Assembly: GCF_001718315.1 (NCBI RefSeq)
Contig: NZ_CP013362.1
Span: 1,860,001-1,924,000, forward strand
Reading direction: 5' to 3'
Source of the DNA: Burkholderia diffusa
GTDB lineage: Bacteria; Pseudomonadota; Gammaproteobacteria; Burkholderiales; Burkholderiaceae
DNA: 64,000 nucleotides
A model generated the notes under the pieces. It saw only the letters and a list, made by a program, of their open reading frames with translations. It was not told where the DNA came from and made no database searches. Shown piece after piece: positions 9,353-19,156 of this stretch; position 1 is the stretch's first letter, and every line of letters starts with the position of its first letter. The translations under genes were made by a program, and so were the position numbers.

Positions 9353-10492
9353 TCAAACCGCCCGAACTTCGATGATTTTTGCTGCTGCACCCGTTCGCTC
9401 CGCCAGGCGCGTGCGGTCCTTCACGGCGCCGGCCAGCTGGCCGCACGCGGCGTCGATATCGTCGCCGCGCGTCTTGCGCACGGTCGTGACGACACCCGCG
9501 TCGATGAGGACCTGCGCGAAGCGCTTGATCTGCTCCGGCTTCGAGCGGATGAGGCCCGATTCCGGAAACGGATTGAACGGGATCAGGTTGAACTTGCAGG
9601 GCACGTCGCGCGTGACGGCCAGCAGTTCACGAGCATGCGCTTCGGTGTCGTTGACGCCATCGAGCATGCAGTATTCGAAAGTAATGAAGTCGCGCGGCGC
9701 AACTTTCAGATAACGCTGGCACGCGGCCATCAGCTCGCGAAGCGGATGCTTCTTGTTGAGCGGCACCAGTTCGTCGCGCAGCGCGTCGTTCGGCGCGTGC
9801 AACGAAACGGCGAGCGCGACCGGCAGTTCGGCACCGAGGCGGTCCATCATCGGCACCACGCCGGACGTCGACAGTGTGACGCGGCGGCGCGACAGGCCGT
9901 AGGCGTTGTCGTCGAGCATCAGACGCATCGCGGGCACGACCGCGCTGTAGTTCAGCAGCGGTTCACCCATGCCCATCATCACCACGTTGGTGACGACCCG
10001 TTCGGCCTTGCCGTTAGGACCGGGCGCACGACCGAGCGACGCACGCAGTGCAAATTCGGCCATCCGGAGCTGGCCGATGATTTCGGCTGTCGACAGGTTG
10101 CGGGAGAAGCCCTGCTTGCCCGTCGAGCAGAAGCGGCAGTTGACCGCACACCCGGCCTGCGACGACACGCACAGCGTGCCGCGCGTCTCTTCCGGGATGA
10201 AAACGGTTTCGACCGCATTACCGTTTCCGACGTCGATCAGCCACTTGCGCGTGCCGTCGGTGGAAACGTGATCGCTAACGATATCGGGCATCACGATCGA
10301 CGCTCGGCCCTTGAGCTTTTCTCTCAGGGACTTCGCGAGATCAGTCATGCCGTCGAAATCGCCGGCGTTGTACTGATGGATCCAGCGCTGCAACTGCTTG
10401 GCGCGGAACGGCTTCTCGCCGAGGCTGCCGCAGTACGCGACAAGACCCTCGGCATCGAAGTCGAGAAGATTGACGGAAGTTTCGCTCGTCAT
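9353..10492 (-). CDS. rlmN: Dual-specificity 23S rRNA (A2503)/tRNA (A37) methyltransferase RlmN
   Basis: RlmN is a radical SAM enzyme that makes 2-methyladenosine in 23S rRNA and some tRNAs. The CxxxCxxC motif CAVNCRFC holds C115, C119 and C122. The partner cysteine lies near the C terminus, in the segment DIDAACGQL. The length of 379 residues is normal. The start ATG is at 10490-10492, 55 bp downstream of ndk. In P. aeruginosa a pilF gene sits between rlmN and the rodZ-like gene; here that gap is 136 bp and empty. Confidence 0.97.
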   Translation of the reverse strand: MTSETSVNLLDFDAEGLVAYCGSLGEKPFRAKQLQRWIHQYNAGDFDGMTDLAKSLREKLKGRASIVMPDIVSDHVSTDGTRKWLIDVGNGNAVETVFIPEETRGTLCVSSQAGCAVNCRFCSTGKQGFSRNLSTAEIIGQLRMAEFALRASLGRAPGPNGKAERVVTNVVMMGMGEPLLNYSAVVPAMRLMLDDNAYGLSRRRVTLSTSGVVPMMDRLGAELPVALAVSLHAPNDALRDELVPLNKKHPLRELMAACQRYLKVAPRDFITFEYCMLDGVNDTEAHARELLAVTRDVPCKFNLIPFNPFPESGLIRSKPEQIKRFAQVLIDAGVVTTVRKTRGDDIDAACGQLAGAVKDRTRLAERTGAAAKIIEVRAV

Positions 10493-10547
10493 GATGTGCT
10501 GCCTTGCCGCGTGCGCTGAATCCTGCCTACGTGTTGCCAGCCAGGGC

Positions 10548-10973
10548 TTAGCGCGAGTAGACGTTCATTTCCGGGAAGAAGAACGCGATTTCGACCGCAG
10601 CCGTTTCGGCAGCGTCCGAGCCGTGCACGGCGTTCGCGTCGATGCTGTCGGCGAAGTCGGCGCGGATCGTGCCCTTTTCCGCCTTCTTCGGATCCGTCGC
10701 GCCCATCAGGTCGCGGTTCTTCAGGATCGCGCCTTCACCTTCCAGAACCTGGATCATCACCGGGCCCGAGATCATGAAATCGACGAGATCCTTGAAGAAC
10801 GGACGTGCCGCGTGAACTGCGTAGAACTTCTCTGCGTCCGCACGCGACAGGTGTGCCATGCGCGATGCGACGATCTTCAGGCCGGCGCCTTCGAAACGGC
10901 TGTAGATCTGGCCGATCACGTTCTTTGCCACCGCATCCGGCTTGATGATCGACAGGGTGCGCTCGATTGCCAT
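10548..10973 (-). CDS. ndk: Nucleoside diphosphate kinase
   Basis: Ndk transfers the gamma-phosphate between nucleoside triphosphates and diphosphates to balance NTP pools. The 141-residue protein contains the signature NAVHGSD with the phosphorylated histidine at 117, and the conserved N-terminal [12 protein letters not shown]. It heads the rlmN transcription unit. A poly-purine region (GGAGTTTTT) precedes the ATG. Confidence 0.98.
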
Positions 10974-11019
10974 AAAAACTCCAAGAAATTAAGAAGTTAC
11001 AGGTTCAAATGAATCCGCT

Positions 11020-11025
11020 ATTGTA
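11020..11025 (-). promoter_or_regulatory. Possible extended -10 for ndk
   Basis: On the minus strand this is TACAAT preceded by TGC, an extended -10 arrangement, about 47 bp upstream of the ndk start. I see no good -35 element. Confidence 0.35.
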
Positions 11026-11223
11026 GCACGATCCCGTGTATCATTGCGATTGAACCCTTACACGAGTGAAAGGTTCAGAATCCATATGTTTTTGCGCCGC
11101 GCGGCCATTGAAACCTCGGGGCGCGGAACGTATCTTAGCCATAGCTGCTCCGGTTTGCTGCGCCGCACACCGCGCGCGCCGAACCGGCCCGGGACGCCCA
11201 CGCGTTCAATGTTAGGAGAAACC

Positions 11224-11922
11224 ATGAACGACTATCCGTACAATTTCGGCCGCGGCGGCTCCGTCAGCACCGCGGAGGTTCGCAATCGCGTGCTGCGGAA
11301 CACGTACTGGCTGCTCGCGCTGTCGATGGTGCCGACGGTGCTGGGAGCATGGGTCGGCGTCGCGACGGGCTTCTCGCTGTTCGCGGCCACGAGCCCGATG
11401 ATGAGCCTGCTTGCGTTCTTCGCGATCGCCTTCGGCTTCATGTTCGCGATCGAGCGGACGAAAAACAGCGCGGCCGGCGTGTTCGTGCTGCTCGGCTTCA
11501 CATTCTTCATGGGGCTGATGCTGTCGCGCCTGCTGAGCTTCATTCTCGGCTTCTCGAACGGCCCGTCGCTGATCATGCTCGCGTTCGGGGGCACCGGCAT
11601 CATCTTCGCCGCGATGGCGACGATTGCGACGGTCAGCAAGCGCGACTTCTCGGGGCTCGGCAAGTGGCTGTTCATGGGCGTGATCGTGATCCTGCTTGCG
11701 TCGGTCGCGAACATCTTCCTGCAACTGCCGGCGCTGATGCTCACCGTGTCGGTGCTCGCGATCGCGATCTTCTCGGCCTACATGCTGTTCGACGTCCAGC
11801 GCGTCGTGAACGGCGGCGAGACGAACTACATCTCGGCTACGCTTGCGATCTACCTCGATCTGTACAACGTGTTCACGAACCTGCTCGCGCTGCTCGGCAT
11901 CTTCGGCGGCAACCGCAACTGA
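11224..11922 (+). CDS. Bax inhibitor-1/YccA family membrane protein
   Basis: The 232-residue integral membrane protein belongs to the BI-1/YccA/YbhL group (PF01027 type). E. coli YccA inhibits FtsH, while other members act as pH-sensitive calcium leaks; the role here is not known. About seven hydrophobic helices fill the protein, with the typical late segment SAYMLFDVQRVVNGGETNYI and an NVFTNLLALLG C terminus. The reading frame is open further upstream, but ATG 11224 follows a good ribosome site (TTAGGAG, 11212-11218) and gives the family length. The gene converges on rlmD across a shared terminator. Confidence 0.9.
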   Translation: MNDYPYNFGRGGSVSTAEVRNRVLRNTYWLLALSMVPTVLGAWVGVATGFSLFAATSPMMSLLAFFAIAFGFMFAIERTKNSAAGVFVLLGFTFFMGLMLSRLLSFILGFSNGPSLIMLAFGGTGIIFAAMATIATVSKRDFSGLGKWLFMGVIVILLASVANIFLQLPALMLTVSVLAIAIFSAYMLFDVQRVVNGGETNYISATLAIYLDLYNVFTNLLALLGIFGGNRN

Positions 11923-11940
11923 CGGTCGCTGCATACCATG

Positions 11941-11970
11941 AAAAAACCGGCCTCGAAGGCCGGTTTTTTT
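11941..11970. terminator. Bidirectional intrinsic terminator
   Basis: A run of As, the stem ACCGGCC-TCGA-GGCCGGT and a run of seven Ts form a symmetric terminator between the convergent BI-1-like gene (+) and rlmD (-). It can work in both directions. Confidence 0.9.
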
Positions 11971-11989
11971 ACGTCCACCGCCCGTCCGC

Positions 11990-13387
11990 TCAGTCCCGCT
12001 CGAACAGCGCGATCGATTCGACGTGCGACGTATTCGGGAACATGTTGACGACCCCGGCACCCTTCAGCCGATAGCCAGCCTCGTGCACGAGCAGGCCTGC
12101 GTCGCGCGCGAGCGTCGACGGGTTGCACGACACGTAGACGATCCGCTTCGGCAGCGGGCCTTCGCCGCTCTGTGCGATTTCGGCCAGCGCCTTCGACACC
12201 GCGAGCGCGCCTTCGCGCGGCGGGTCGATCAGGAATTTGTCGAACGCGCCGAGCGCACGGAGGTCGTCGCCCGTGACCTCGAACAGGTTCCAGCACGCGA
12301 ACGTCGTGTGACCGTCGACACCGTTCTCGCGCGCATTCGCCAGTGCGCGCGTCGTCAGCGTCTCGCTGCCTTCGATGCCCATCACCTCGCGCGACAGCCG
12401 CGCGAGCGGCAGCGTGAAGTTACCGATCCCGCAGAACAGGTCGAGCACGCGATCGTCGCGCGACGGCGCGAGCAGGCGCAGCGCCCGGCCCACCAGTACG
12501 CGGTTGATCTGATGGTTGACCTGCGTGAAGTCGGTCGGCTTGAACGGCATGCGGATACCGAATTCCGGCAGCGTGTAGTCGAGCGGCACGTCGAGCGGAT
12601 AGAACGGCGTGACCGTGTCCGGCCCCTTCGGCTGAAGCCAGAATTGCACCTTGTGCTCGTCCGCGAACGCGCGCAGCAGCGCTTCGTCATCGGCATTGAT
12701 CGGCTCCAGCACGCGCAGCACCAGCGCCGTGACTTGCGAACCGACCGCGAGCTCGATCTGCGGCATCCGGTCACGGATCGACAGCCCCTCCACCAGCCGA
12801 CGCAGCGGTATGAGCATCGCCGACACGTGCGGCGGCAGCACTTCGCAGCTCGTCATGTCTGCGACATAGCTGCTCTTTCTTTCATGGAATCCGACCAGCA
12901 CACCGCCCTTCTTCGCGACATTGCGCACGGTCAGGCGCGCGCGGTAGCGGTAGCCCCACGACGGGCCGTGGATCGGCGCGAACATCGTCTCGGCGCGCAG
13001 CTTCGACAGGTGCCACAGGTTGTCCTCGAGCACGCGCTGCTTGATCGCCACCTGCGCACGCATGTCGAGGTGCTGCATCGAGCAGCCGCCGCAAGTGCCG
13101 AAGAATTTGCACTTCGGCTGCGTGCGCAGCACGCTTGGGCGCAGAATGTCGACAACGGTTGCCTGCTCGTAGCTCGGCTTGCGACGATAGCTGGAATAGG
13201 TCACGCGCTCGCCGGGCAACGCGCCCTCGACGAAGATGACCTTGCCCGGCGAGCCGTCCTCGGTCGCCGTGCGGCCGACACCGCGCGCTTCCATGTCGAG
13301 CGATTCGATCTCGAGAACCGGGGCAGGCCCGGGCGCGACGGGCGCATTTTTCGATTTGCGCGCAGAAGTGGGGACGGCTTCGGACAC
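11990..13387 (-). CDS. rlmD: 23S rRNA (uracil-1939) C5-methyltransferase RlmD
   Basis: RlmD (RumA) methylates U1939 of 23S rRNA using SAM. The 465-residue product has an N-terminal TRAM domain, the iron-sulfur cysteines of the [10 protein letters not shown] segment near residue 90, the SAM motif DLFCGIGNF and the catalytic cysteine in [12 protein letters not shown]. The open frame extends about 70 codons upstream, but that part resembles nothing in the family. GTG 13385-13387, with AGGA about eight bases before it, gives a normal N terminus. Confidence 0.94.
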   Translation of the reverse strand: MSEAVPTSARKSKNAPVAPGPAPVLEIESLDMEARGVGRTATEDGSPGKVIFVEGALPGERVTYSSYRRKPSYEQATVVDILRPSVLRTQPKCKFFGTCGGCSMQHLDMRAQVAIKQRVLEDNLWHLSKLRAETMFAPIHGPSWGYRYRARLTVRNVAKKGGVLVGFHERKSSYVADMTSCEVLPPHVSAMLIPLRRLVEGLSIRDRMPQIELAVGSQVTALVLRVLEPINADDEALLRAFADEHKVQFWLQPKGPDTVTPFYPLDVPLDYTLPEFGIRMPFKPTDFTQVNHQINRVLVGRALRLLAPSRDDRVLDLFCGIGNFTLPLARLSREVMGIEGSETLTTRALANARENGVDGHTTFACWNLFEVTGDDLRALGAFDKFLIDPPREGALAVSKALAEIAQSGEGPLPKRIVYVSCNPSTLARDAGLLVHEAGYRLKGAGVVNMFPNTSHVESIALFERD

Positions 13388-13595
13388 CAGCTTTTCCTGA
13401 CAAAACGTTGAAGAAGGCGAGATTGTAGACGACGAAAGCCCGCATCGCCCGCTTTCGTGGCGCAAGCATCGATACGGATACGTCCAGCGCACCGCGTGAT
13501 GCGGGAAGGGGCCGCCGCCGGCTCGCATGAGCGGCGTCTTGCCAGGCCACCGGGCGGCACAAGTTCTGCTCGCACGAGATTCAGGAGACTCGACC

Positions 13596-14450
13596 ATGCG
13601 ACTGATCGACTGGAACGTTCAATGGGGTCGGGACGCGGACGGCGTCGTCGATCTCCCGCGCACCATCGCCGCCGCCCGCCGGCTCGGCGACTTCGACGTG
13701 TTGTGTCTGCAGGAAGTCACGCGCGGCTTCGGTGCACTGCCCGGCCGGCCGGGCCCCGACCAGTTCGCCGAACTGGCGGCGCTACTGCCCGGCTATACGA
13801 TCGTCGATGCCATCGGCGCCGACCTGCCGGCGCTCGAGCCCGGTGCGCCGCGCCGACAGTTCGGCAACGCGATCGCGACTCGGCTGTCCGTCCAGCGCGT
13901 TCTGCGCCACCTGCTGCCTTGGCCGGCCGACGCGGACGCACCATCGATGCCGCGCGTCGCGCTCGACGTCGAACTGGTGACGCCGTCGGGCCCGCTGCGG
14001 GTTGTCACGACGCACCTCGAATACTATTCGGCACGCCAGCGACTCGCGCAGGTCGATGCGTTGCGTGATCGGCACCGCGAGGCCTGCGCCCACGCGGATC
14101 GGCCCGCGCCGGCGGAAAATGCGACGGGGCCGTTCAGTGCGACCGGCCAGCCGCGCGACGTGATCGTCTGCGGCGATTTCAACAGTGCGTTCGGCAGCGA
14201 TGCGTACCGGCGCATGCTGGCGCCGATCGCCGACGCGCCGCCGTTCGTCGATGCGTGGATTGCCTGCCACCCGGGCTGCACGCCGCCACCGACCGCCGGC
14301 GTCTACGACACGGTGCAATGGTCGGAAGGGCCGCTGGCATGCGATTTCGTGTTCGTGACCGATACGCTGCTGCCACGCGTCACGCGGTGCGAGATCGACG
14401 GCAACCTGCGCGCGTCGGATCACCAGCCGGTCGTGCTCGAACTCGCTTGA
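13596..14450 (+). CDS. Endonuclease/exonuclease/phosphatase (DNase I fold) family protein
   Basis: This 284-residue protein has the EEP fold's ordered motifs: DWNVQWGRD at the start, CLQEVTR, the metal/catalytic segment GDFNSAF and the final [10 protein letters not shown]. The family includes nucleases, inositol phosphatases and sphingomyelinases; the substrate cannot be told from sequence. No signal peptide is visible, so it is probably cytoplasmic. The start ATG has CAGGAG nine bases upstream. It stands alone between rlmD (divergent) and the convergent exonuclease gene. Confidence 0.85.
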   Translation: MRLIDWNVQWGRDADGVVDLPRTIAAARRLGDFDVLCLQEVTRGFGALPGRPGPDQFAELAALLPGYTIVDAIGADLPALEPGAPRRQFGNAIATRLSVQRVLRHLLPWPADADAPSMPRVALDVELVTPSGPLRVVTTHLEYYSARQRLAQVDALRDRHREACAHADRPAPAENATGPFSATGQPRDVIVCGDFNSAFGSDAYRRMLAPIADAPPFVDAWIACHPGCTPPPTAGVYDTVQWSEGPLACDFVFVTDTLLPRVTRCEIDGNLRASDHQPVVLELA

Positions 14451-14477
14451 TCGCTGCGGCGGCGCGGGCCGCCCGCG

Positions 14478-15254
14478 TCACACGTCGAAACCGGCCAGAT
14501 ATTCGGCCCAATGCGACGCGGGCTCCTGTGCCAGCGCGTTCTTCACGAGCAGGATCTCGTCGGCATACTCGTTCGGCGTCAGGCCACCGCGCATCAGTTG
14601 GAATCGGCAATACAGCAGGTAGGTATTGACGACGTCCGTTTCGCAATAGTTGCGGATTTCCTCGATCCGGCCGTTCTGGAACGCGGGCCACACCTGGCTA
14701 CCGTCCATCCCGAGCTTGCCCGGAAAGCCGCACAGCTTCGCGAGGGCGTCGAGCGGCGCATTCGCGCGCGCCTGATACATCGCGAGCACGTCCATCAGAT
14801 CGGTGTGCCGCGAGTGATAGCGCGAGATGTAGTTGTTCCACTTGAAGTCGCGGTCGTCCTCGCCCAAATCCCAGTAGCGCGTCGCAGGGATCCCGTGTAC
14901 GAGCGCACGGTAATGGAGTACCGGCAGATCGAAACCGCCGCCATTCCACGACACGAGTTGCGGCGTGTATTTCTCGATCACGCGATAGAACGACTGGACC
15001 AGCGTCGCCTCGTTATCCTGCGGTGTGCCGAGCGAGCGCACGCGAAAACCGTTGTTGTCGCGGAACACACAGGAAATCGCCGCGATCCGCTGCAGGTGAT
15101 GCGGCAGGAAATCGCTGCCCGTCTTCTCGCGCCGTGCGGCGAACGCATGTTCGGCCACCGCGGCATCGTCGAGCGTCGCGGGCAGGTCTTCCAGACGGCG
15201 AATGCCGTCGACATCGGGAATGGTCTCGATGTCAAAAACAAGAATCGGAGTCAT
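14478..15254 (-). CDS. Predicted 3'-5' exonuclease of the PolB-like family
   Basis: The 258-residue protein matches the stand-alone DnaQ-fold exonucleases related to the proofreading domain of DNA polymerase B (PF10108 type). Exo I is DIETIPD near residue 9; Exo II lies around SWNGGGFDLP; the final segment YCETDVVNTY carries the last acidic motif. Its target nucleic acid is unknown. The start is 3 bp after the rpoS stop, so it is very likely co-transcribed downstream of rpoS. Confidence 0.87.
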   Translation of the reverse strand: MTPILVFDIETIPDVDGIRRLEDLPATLDDAAVAEHAFAARREKTGSDFLPHHLQRIAAISCVFRDNNGFRVRSLGTPQDNEATLVQSFYRVIEKYTPQLVSWNGGGFDLPVLHYRALVHGIPATRYWDLGEDDRDFKWNNYISRYHSRHTDLMDVLAMYQARANAPLDALAKLCGFPGKLGMDGSQVWPAFQNGRIEEIRNYCETDVVNTYLLYCRFQLMRGGLTPNEYADEILLVKNALAQEPASHWAEYLAGFDV

Positions 15255-15257
15255 CGG

Positions 15258-16343
15258 TTACAGAACGGCGTCCTTGCGCACGCCATTGGAGGCGAAGAAC
15301 CGCTTGAGGCGCACCAGCGCTTCCTGCTGGATCTGGCGTACGCGTTCGCGCGTGAGCCCCATCTCGTCGGCCAGTTCCTCGAGCGTGGCCGGTTCGATGT
15401 GGTTCAGGCCGAAGCGGCGCTCGATCACGTGCCGATGCTTGTCGGACAGGCGCGACAGCCACGCGCGCGTGAGCGTCTCGAGTTCGCGGTGCTGCACTTC
15501 GGCGTCGGGCGACTGGCTCTGGTCGTCGGGCAGCAGATCGAGCAGGCTGCTCGCGGGATCGAGATCGAGCGGCGCGTCGAGCGACGCAGTGTGCTCGTTG
15601 AGCGCGAGGATGTCGGTGACTTCCTCGGCGGTCTTGCCGGTGAGATAGGCGATGTCGTCGATGCTGGCTTCGCGGCGCTCGGCTGCGTCGCCCGTCGACA
15701 TCGAATTCTTTTCGAGGTGGCGCTTCGCGCGCAGCACCTGATTCAGTTCGCGGATCACGTGCACGGGCAGGCGCACTGTGCGGGCCTGGTTCATGATCGC
15801 CCGTTCGATGCTCTGCCGGATCCACCACGTCGCGTAGGTCGAGAAACGAAAGCCGCGCGTCGGGTCGAATTTCTCTATCGCATGCATCAGGCCGAGGTTG
15901 CCTTCCTCGATCAGGTCGAGCAACGGTACGCCGCGGTTCAGGTAACCCTTCGCGATGCTGACGACGAGACGCAGATTGCGCTCGATCATCACCTGCCGTG
16001 CCTCGAATTCGCCGGCCTTCGCGAGACGCGAATAGCGCTGCTCCTCCTCGACGGTCAGGAGCGGCTTCACGCTGATGCGATTCAGGTAATGCTGGATCGT
16101 GTCGGCCGTGAGCTCGGCCTGCAGCAATGCGCGGAAATCGTCGACATCGGGCGCGGCTTCCGCGCGGCCTTCGTGCTCGTCGTCGCCGTCCGCTTCGGCG
16201 TCGCGTGCCTCGAGATCACGTTCGTTTTCCGCGATGTCGTCTTCGTCGTCCGTCGAAGCGCCAGCTCGCTCCACCGATGCTTGCGTGGCACGACTGATCT
16301 TCTCAGACTCGGCTTGCGGCTCGTGGCGCTTCGATTTCGGCAT
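15258..16343 (-). CDS. rpoS: RNA polymerase sigma factor RpoS
   Basis: This is the general stress/stationary-phase sigma-70 family factor. The 361-residue protein has an acidic N-terminal extension (residues about 30-60), region 2 with DLIEEGNLGLMHAIEKFDP and the -10-binding FRFSTYATWWIRQSIERAI segment, and region 4 ending in LTRERVRQIQQEALVRLKRFF. It lies 11 bp downstream of nlpD. In E. coli the main rpoS promoter lies inside nlpD; the same arrangement is likely but I could not pick out the promoter. Confidence 0.96.
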   Translation of the reverse strand: MPKSKRHEPQAESEKISRATQASVERAGASTDDEDDIAENERDLEARDAEADGDDEHEGRAEAAPDVDDFRALLQAELTADTIQHYLNRISVKPLLTVEEEQRYSRLAKAGEFEARQVMIERNLRLVVSIAKGYLNRGVPLLDLIEEGNLGLMHAIEKFDPTRGFRFSTYATWWIRQSIERAIMNQARTVRLPVHVIRELNQVLRAKRHLEKNSMSTGDAAERREASIDDIAYLTGKTAEEVTDILALNEHTASLDAPLDLDPASSLLDLLPDDQSQSPDAEVQHRELETLTRAWLSRLSDKHRHVIERRFGLNHIEPATLEELADEMGLTRERVRQIQQEALVRLKRFFASNGVRKDAVL

Positions 16344-16354
16344 GGTCGTCTCGG

Positions 16355-17233
16355 TTATTGAGGCGGCAAATACTTCAGCGGATCGACAGGTTTACCCTGC
16401 CGGCGAACCTCGAAATGCAGCATCACGCGGTCGGCATCGCTGTTACCCATCTCGGCGATCTTTTGCCCCTTCGTCACCGCGTCCCCCTCTTTTACCATCA
16501 AAGCGCGATTGTGTGCATACGCCGTGAGGTAAGTTGCATCGTGTTTGATGATAATGAGGTTGCCGTAGCCACGCAGGCCGTTGCCCGAGTAAACGACGCG
16601 ACCGTCGGCCGCCGCCTTCACGGCCTCGCCGGACGTGCCGCCGATATTGACGCCCTTGTTCTTCGCGTCGTCGAAACCGTTCAGCACCGGGCCGCGCACG
16701 GGCCATGCAAACGTCACGGGGCCGCTCGGCGCAGCGGCCGTATCGCTCGATGCGGCAGCGGGCGGCGTGACCGCGGACGACGAACCCGCGGCCGGCGTGG
16801 CGGGACCGCTGCTGAGCGGTGCGGTCGCGACGGCGGCGCCGGCGATCGGCGCGGCGGCCGGCGAGCCGGCAACCGCGGCACCGCCCGGCGGCGCGACGCG
16901 CAGCAACTGGTCGACTTCGATCTGGTTCGGGTTCGCCAGGTTGTTCCACGCGGCGATGTCGCGATAGTTCTGCCCGTTTTCGAGCGCGATCCGGTACAAC
17001 GTATCGCCCGGTTTCACACGGTAGAAGCCGGGCGGCGGCGGGCCGAGCGGCACCGTCGGCTGCGCGGCGGCGGTCGTGCCGAGCGTTCCGGAGCGGTCGA
17101 CGACGGGCGCGTTGTCGAGCCGCGTCGCACAGGCGGCCAGTAGCGTGGAGAACGCAGCCACACAGATCGCGCGCTGGGCGAACGTGAGCGGTTCCCGGGT
17201 TCGGTTGTTTTGCATCGCGCGCAACATACTCAT
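16355..17233 (-). CDS. nlpD: Lipoprotein NlpD (LysM + degenerate LytM)
   Basis: NlpD activates the amidase AmiC during cell separation. From ATG 17233 the product has 292 residues: a lipobox LLAAC with Cys35, a LysM domain at about 70-114, an Ala/Pro/Ser-rich linker and a C-terminal M23-type domain from about residue 185. The first M23 metal-binding motif (HxGxD) is replaced by KGVNIGG, while YAH and LHFEV remain, so it should activate rather than cut peptidoglycan. A TTG at 17242 overlapping the pcm stop (TTGA) is an alternative start with a close GGAG. Confidence 0.92.
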   Translation of the reverse strand: MSMLRAMQNNRTREPLTFAQRAICVAAFSTLLAACATRLDNAPVVDRSGTLGTTAAAQPTVPLGPPPPGFYRVKPGDTLYRIALENGQNYRDIAAWNNLANPNQIEVDQLLRVAPPGGAAVAGSPAAAPIAGAAVATAPLSSGPATPAAGSSSAVTPPAAASSDTAAAPSGPVTFAWPVRGPVLNGFDDAKNKGVNIGGTSGEAVKAAADGRVVYSGNGLRGYGNLIIIKHDATYLTAYAHNRALMVKEGDAVTKGQKIAEMGNSDADRVMLHFEVRRQGKPVDPLKYLPPQ

Positions 17234-17238
17234 CGGTT

Positions 17239-18168
17239 TCAAATCACTCCGGATTTTAAAGGGACAAAGAAAACGCGATCAAGCCGCGACTCCCGCCATT
17301 GCGCGTGCGCGACACGCTCGACGAGCGTGAGCACCTGGGGCTGCCCGCTCTGCGCGCCGACCGGCGCGACGAGCCGCCCGCCGATCGCGAGCTGCTCGAG
17401 CAGCGCCTGCGGCACATCGAGCCCCGCCGCCGCGATTACGATCGCGTCGAACGGGCCCGCGGACGGCAAGCCGACACGCCCGTCGCCGTAATGCAGACGG
17501 ATGTTCGGCACGCGCAGCGGCCGCAGGTTCAGCTTCGCGCGCTCGTAGAGCGGCTTGATGCGTTCAATCGAATACACGTCGCGTGCCACGTGACTCAGCA
17601 CCGCGGCCTGGTAGCCGCAACCGGTGCCAATCTCGAGGACGCGCTCGAGCGTGCGACCGGCCATCGCGAGCTCGATCATGCGCGCGACGACCGACGGCTT
17701 TGAAATCGTTTGCTGATGGCCGATCGGCAGCGCGGCATCCTCGTACGCCTGCGTCGCGAGCCCCGGATCCACGAACATGTGGCGCGGCACCGCGGCCATC
17801 GCATCCAGCACGCGCGCGTCGGTCACGCCGTTCGCGCGCAGGCGTTCGACCATGCGCTCGCGCACACGTTCCGACGTCAGCGCGAACGCACCGGCCGGCG
17901 CGACGCTCGGCGCAGCCGGCTTGGGCACCGCAGGTTTCGGCGCGGTCGGTTTCGGCGCGGTCGCCGGCTTCGCGGCCGTCGTGCCGGGCACCGTGCGGGC
18001 GACGGCCGTCTTCACCGCCACCGGCTTCAGCACGGCGGCGGACTTGTCGACAGCCTTCGCCACCGCGCCCGCCGCATGGCGTTCGCCGGCCCGGCCTTCC
18101 GATTTGCGTGGCGCTCGCTTGAGATCTTCGAGCGCGAGCGGAAACCGCTTCGCGCGCTCGCCGCTCAT
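17239..18168 (-). CDS. pcm: Protein-L-isoaspartate O-methyltransferase
   Basis: Pcm repairs isoaspartyl damage in ageing proteins by SAM-dependent methylation. The 309-residue protein has a normal C-terminal catalytic domain with the SAM motif [15 protein letters not shown], but its first 90-100 residues are an Ala/Lys/Pro/Thr-rich extension that E. coli Pcm lacks. The ATG at 18166-18168 overlaps the surE stop (ATGA), and the gene's stop overlaps the region before nlpD, showing tight coupling of surE-pcm-nlpD-rpoS. Confidence 0.95.
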   Translation of the reverse strand: MSGERAKRFPLALEDLKRAPRKSEGRAGERHAAGAVAKAVDKSAAVLKPVAVKTAVARTVPGTTAAKPATAPKPTAPKPAVPKPAAPSVAPAGAFALTSERVRERMVERLRANGVTDARVLDAMAAVPRHMFVDPGLATQAYEDAALPIGHQQTISKPSVVARMIELAMAGRTLERVLEIGTGCGYQAAVLSHVARDVYSIERIKPLYERAKLNLRPLRVPNIRLHYGDGRVGLPSAGPFDAIVIAAAGLDVPQALLEQLAIGGRLVAPVGAQSGQPQVLTLVERVAHAQWRESRLDRVFFVPLKSGVI

Positions 18169-18926
18169 GAAGTCCGCCCTCCTGCGCGCGCCCATTCGCG
18201 CGTTGCAGGCAGCATTTGCGTATGCGTGAGATCGAGTTGCAGCGGCGTGATCGATACGAAACCGTTTGCGACGGCGTGGAAATCGGTGCCTTCGCTCGCG
18301 TCCAGTGCCGCACCCGCGGCACCGATCCAGTAGATCGGCTCGCCGCGCGGGTCGGTCTGGCGAATCACCGGCTGGGACGGGTGACGCTTGCCGAGGCGCG
18401 TGACCTGCCAGCCTTTCAGTTCGTCGTACGGCAGATTCGGGATATTGACGTTCAGCAGCGGCTGACCGGGCAGCGGATTCGCGAGATAGTGCTCGACGAT
18501 TTCCGCAGCGACGCGCGCCGCGTCCGTCAGATGCGCCCAGCCCTTCTCGGCCAGAGAAAACGCGATGGCCGGCACGCCGAACATGATGCCTTCGGTGGCG
18601 GCCGCAACTGTCCCTGAATAGAGCGTGTCTTCGCCCATGTTCTGGCCGTTGTTAATCCCGGACACGACGAGGTCGGGCCTCGCGTCGGCCATCCCCGTCA
18701 ACGCGACGTGTACCGAATCGGTGGGCGTGCCGTTCACGTAGAAGAAACCCGTATTCGTCGCGCGCTGCACTGACAGCGGCCGCGACAGCGTGAGGGAATT
18801 CGATGCGCCGCTGCAGTTCTGCTCGGGCGCGATCACCGTGAGGTCGGCCAGCGGCTGCAGCGCGTCGCTGAGCGCGGCGAGACCGGGGGCGAGATAGCCG
18901 TCGTCGTTGCTGAGTAGGATTCGCAT
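18165..18926 (-). CDS. surE: 5'/3'-nucleotidase SurE
   Basis: SurE is a stationary-phase survival phosphatase that dephosphorylates nucleoside monophosphates. The 253-residue product begins with the metal-binding motif [15 protein letters not shown] and has the conserved [19 protein letters not shown]. The ATG at 18924-18926 starts exactly at the family N terminus. It is the first gene of surE-pcm-nlpD-rpoS and overlaps pcm by 4 bp. Confidence 0.97.
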   Translation of the reverse strand: MRILLSNDDGYLAPGLAALSDALQPLADLTVIAPEQNCSGASNSLTLSRPLSVQRATNTGFFYVNGTPTDSVHVALTGMADARPDLVVSGINNGQNMGEDTLYSGTVAAATEGIMFGVPAIAFSLAEKGWAHLTDAARVAAEIVEHYLANPLPGQPLLNVNIPNLPYDELKGWQVTRLGKRHPSQPVIRQTDPRGEPIYWIGAAGAALDASEGTDFHAVANGFVSITPLQLDLTHTQMLPATREWARAGGRTS

Positions 18927-19116
18927 CCGGCGATTGTAACCGAGGAAAGATGGCGCGAGAGCGACAGTCCGGCGGCTGCGCACGGGCCGAAACGCGCGAC
19001 GTGCGCGCGGTGCGCCACCGCATTGCGAGGCGGCGTGGCGCGCGTGCGAGACTACGTTGCAGCGCCCTGCATTTTCCGCCCCGAATGGCCGCCTCTCGGG
19101 AGATACCCTCTCGTGC

Positions 19117-19141
19117 AGGCCCGGCGCGAATCGCCGGGCCT
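19117..19141 (-). terminator. Strong hairpin after the CoA-transferase gene
   Basis: AGGCCCGGCG and CGCCGGGCCT form a perfect 10-bp stem with a 5-base loop, 15 bp beyond the CoA-transferase stop codon. The bases beyond it on the minus strand lack a U-run, so termination may need help. Confidence 0.45.
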
Positions 19142-19156
19142 CCGGCCTCGTCACAC

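Noticed and set aside
13388..13597. A 70-residue N-terminal extension of RlmD
   Set aside because: The frame is open, but the extra residues are Arg/Ser/Cys-rich and unlike the family; GTG 13387 has a good ribosome site and gives the normal N terminus.
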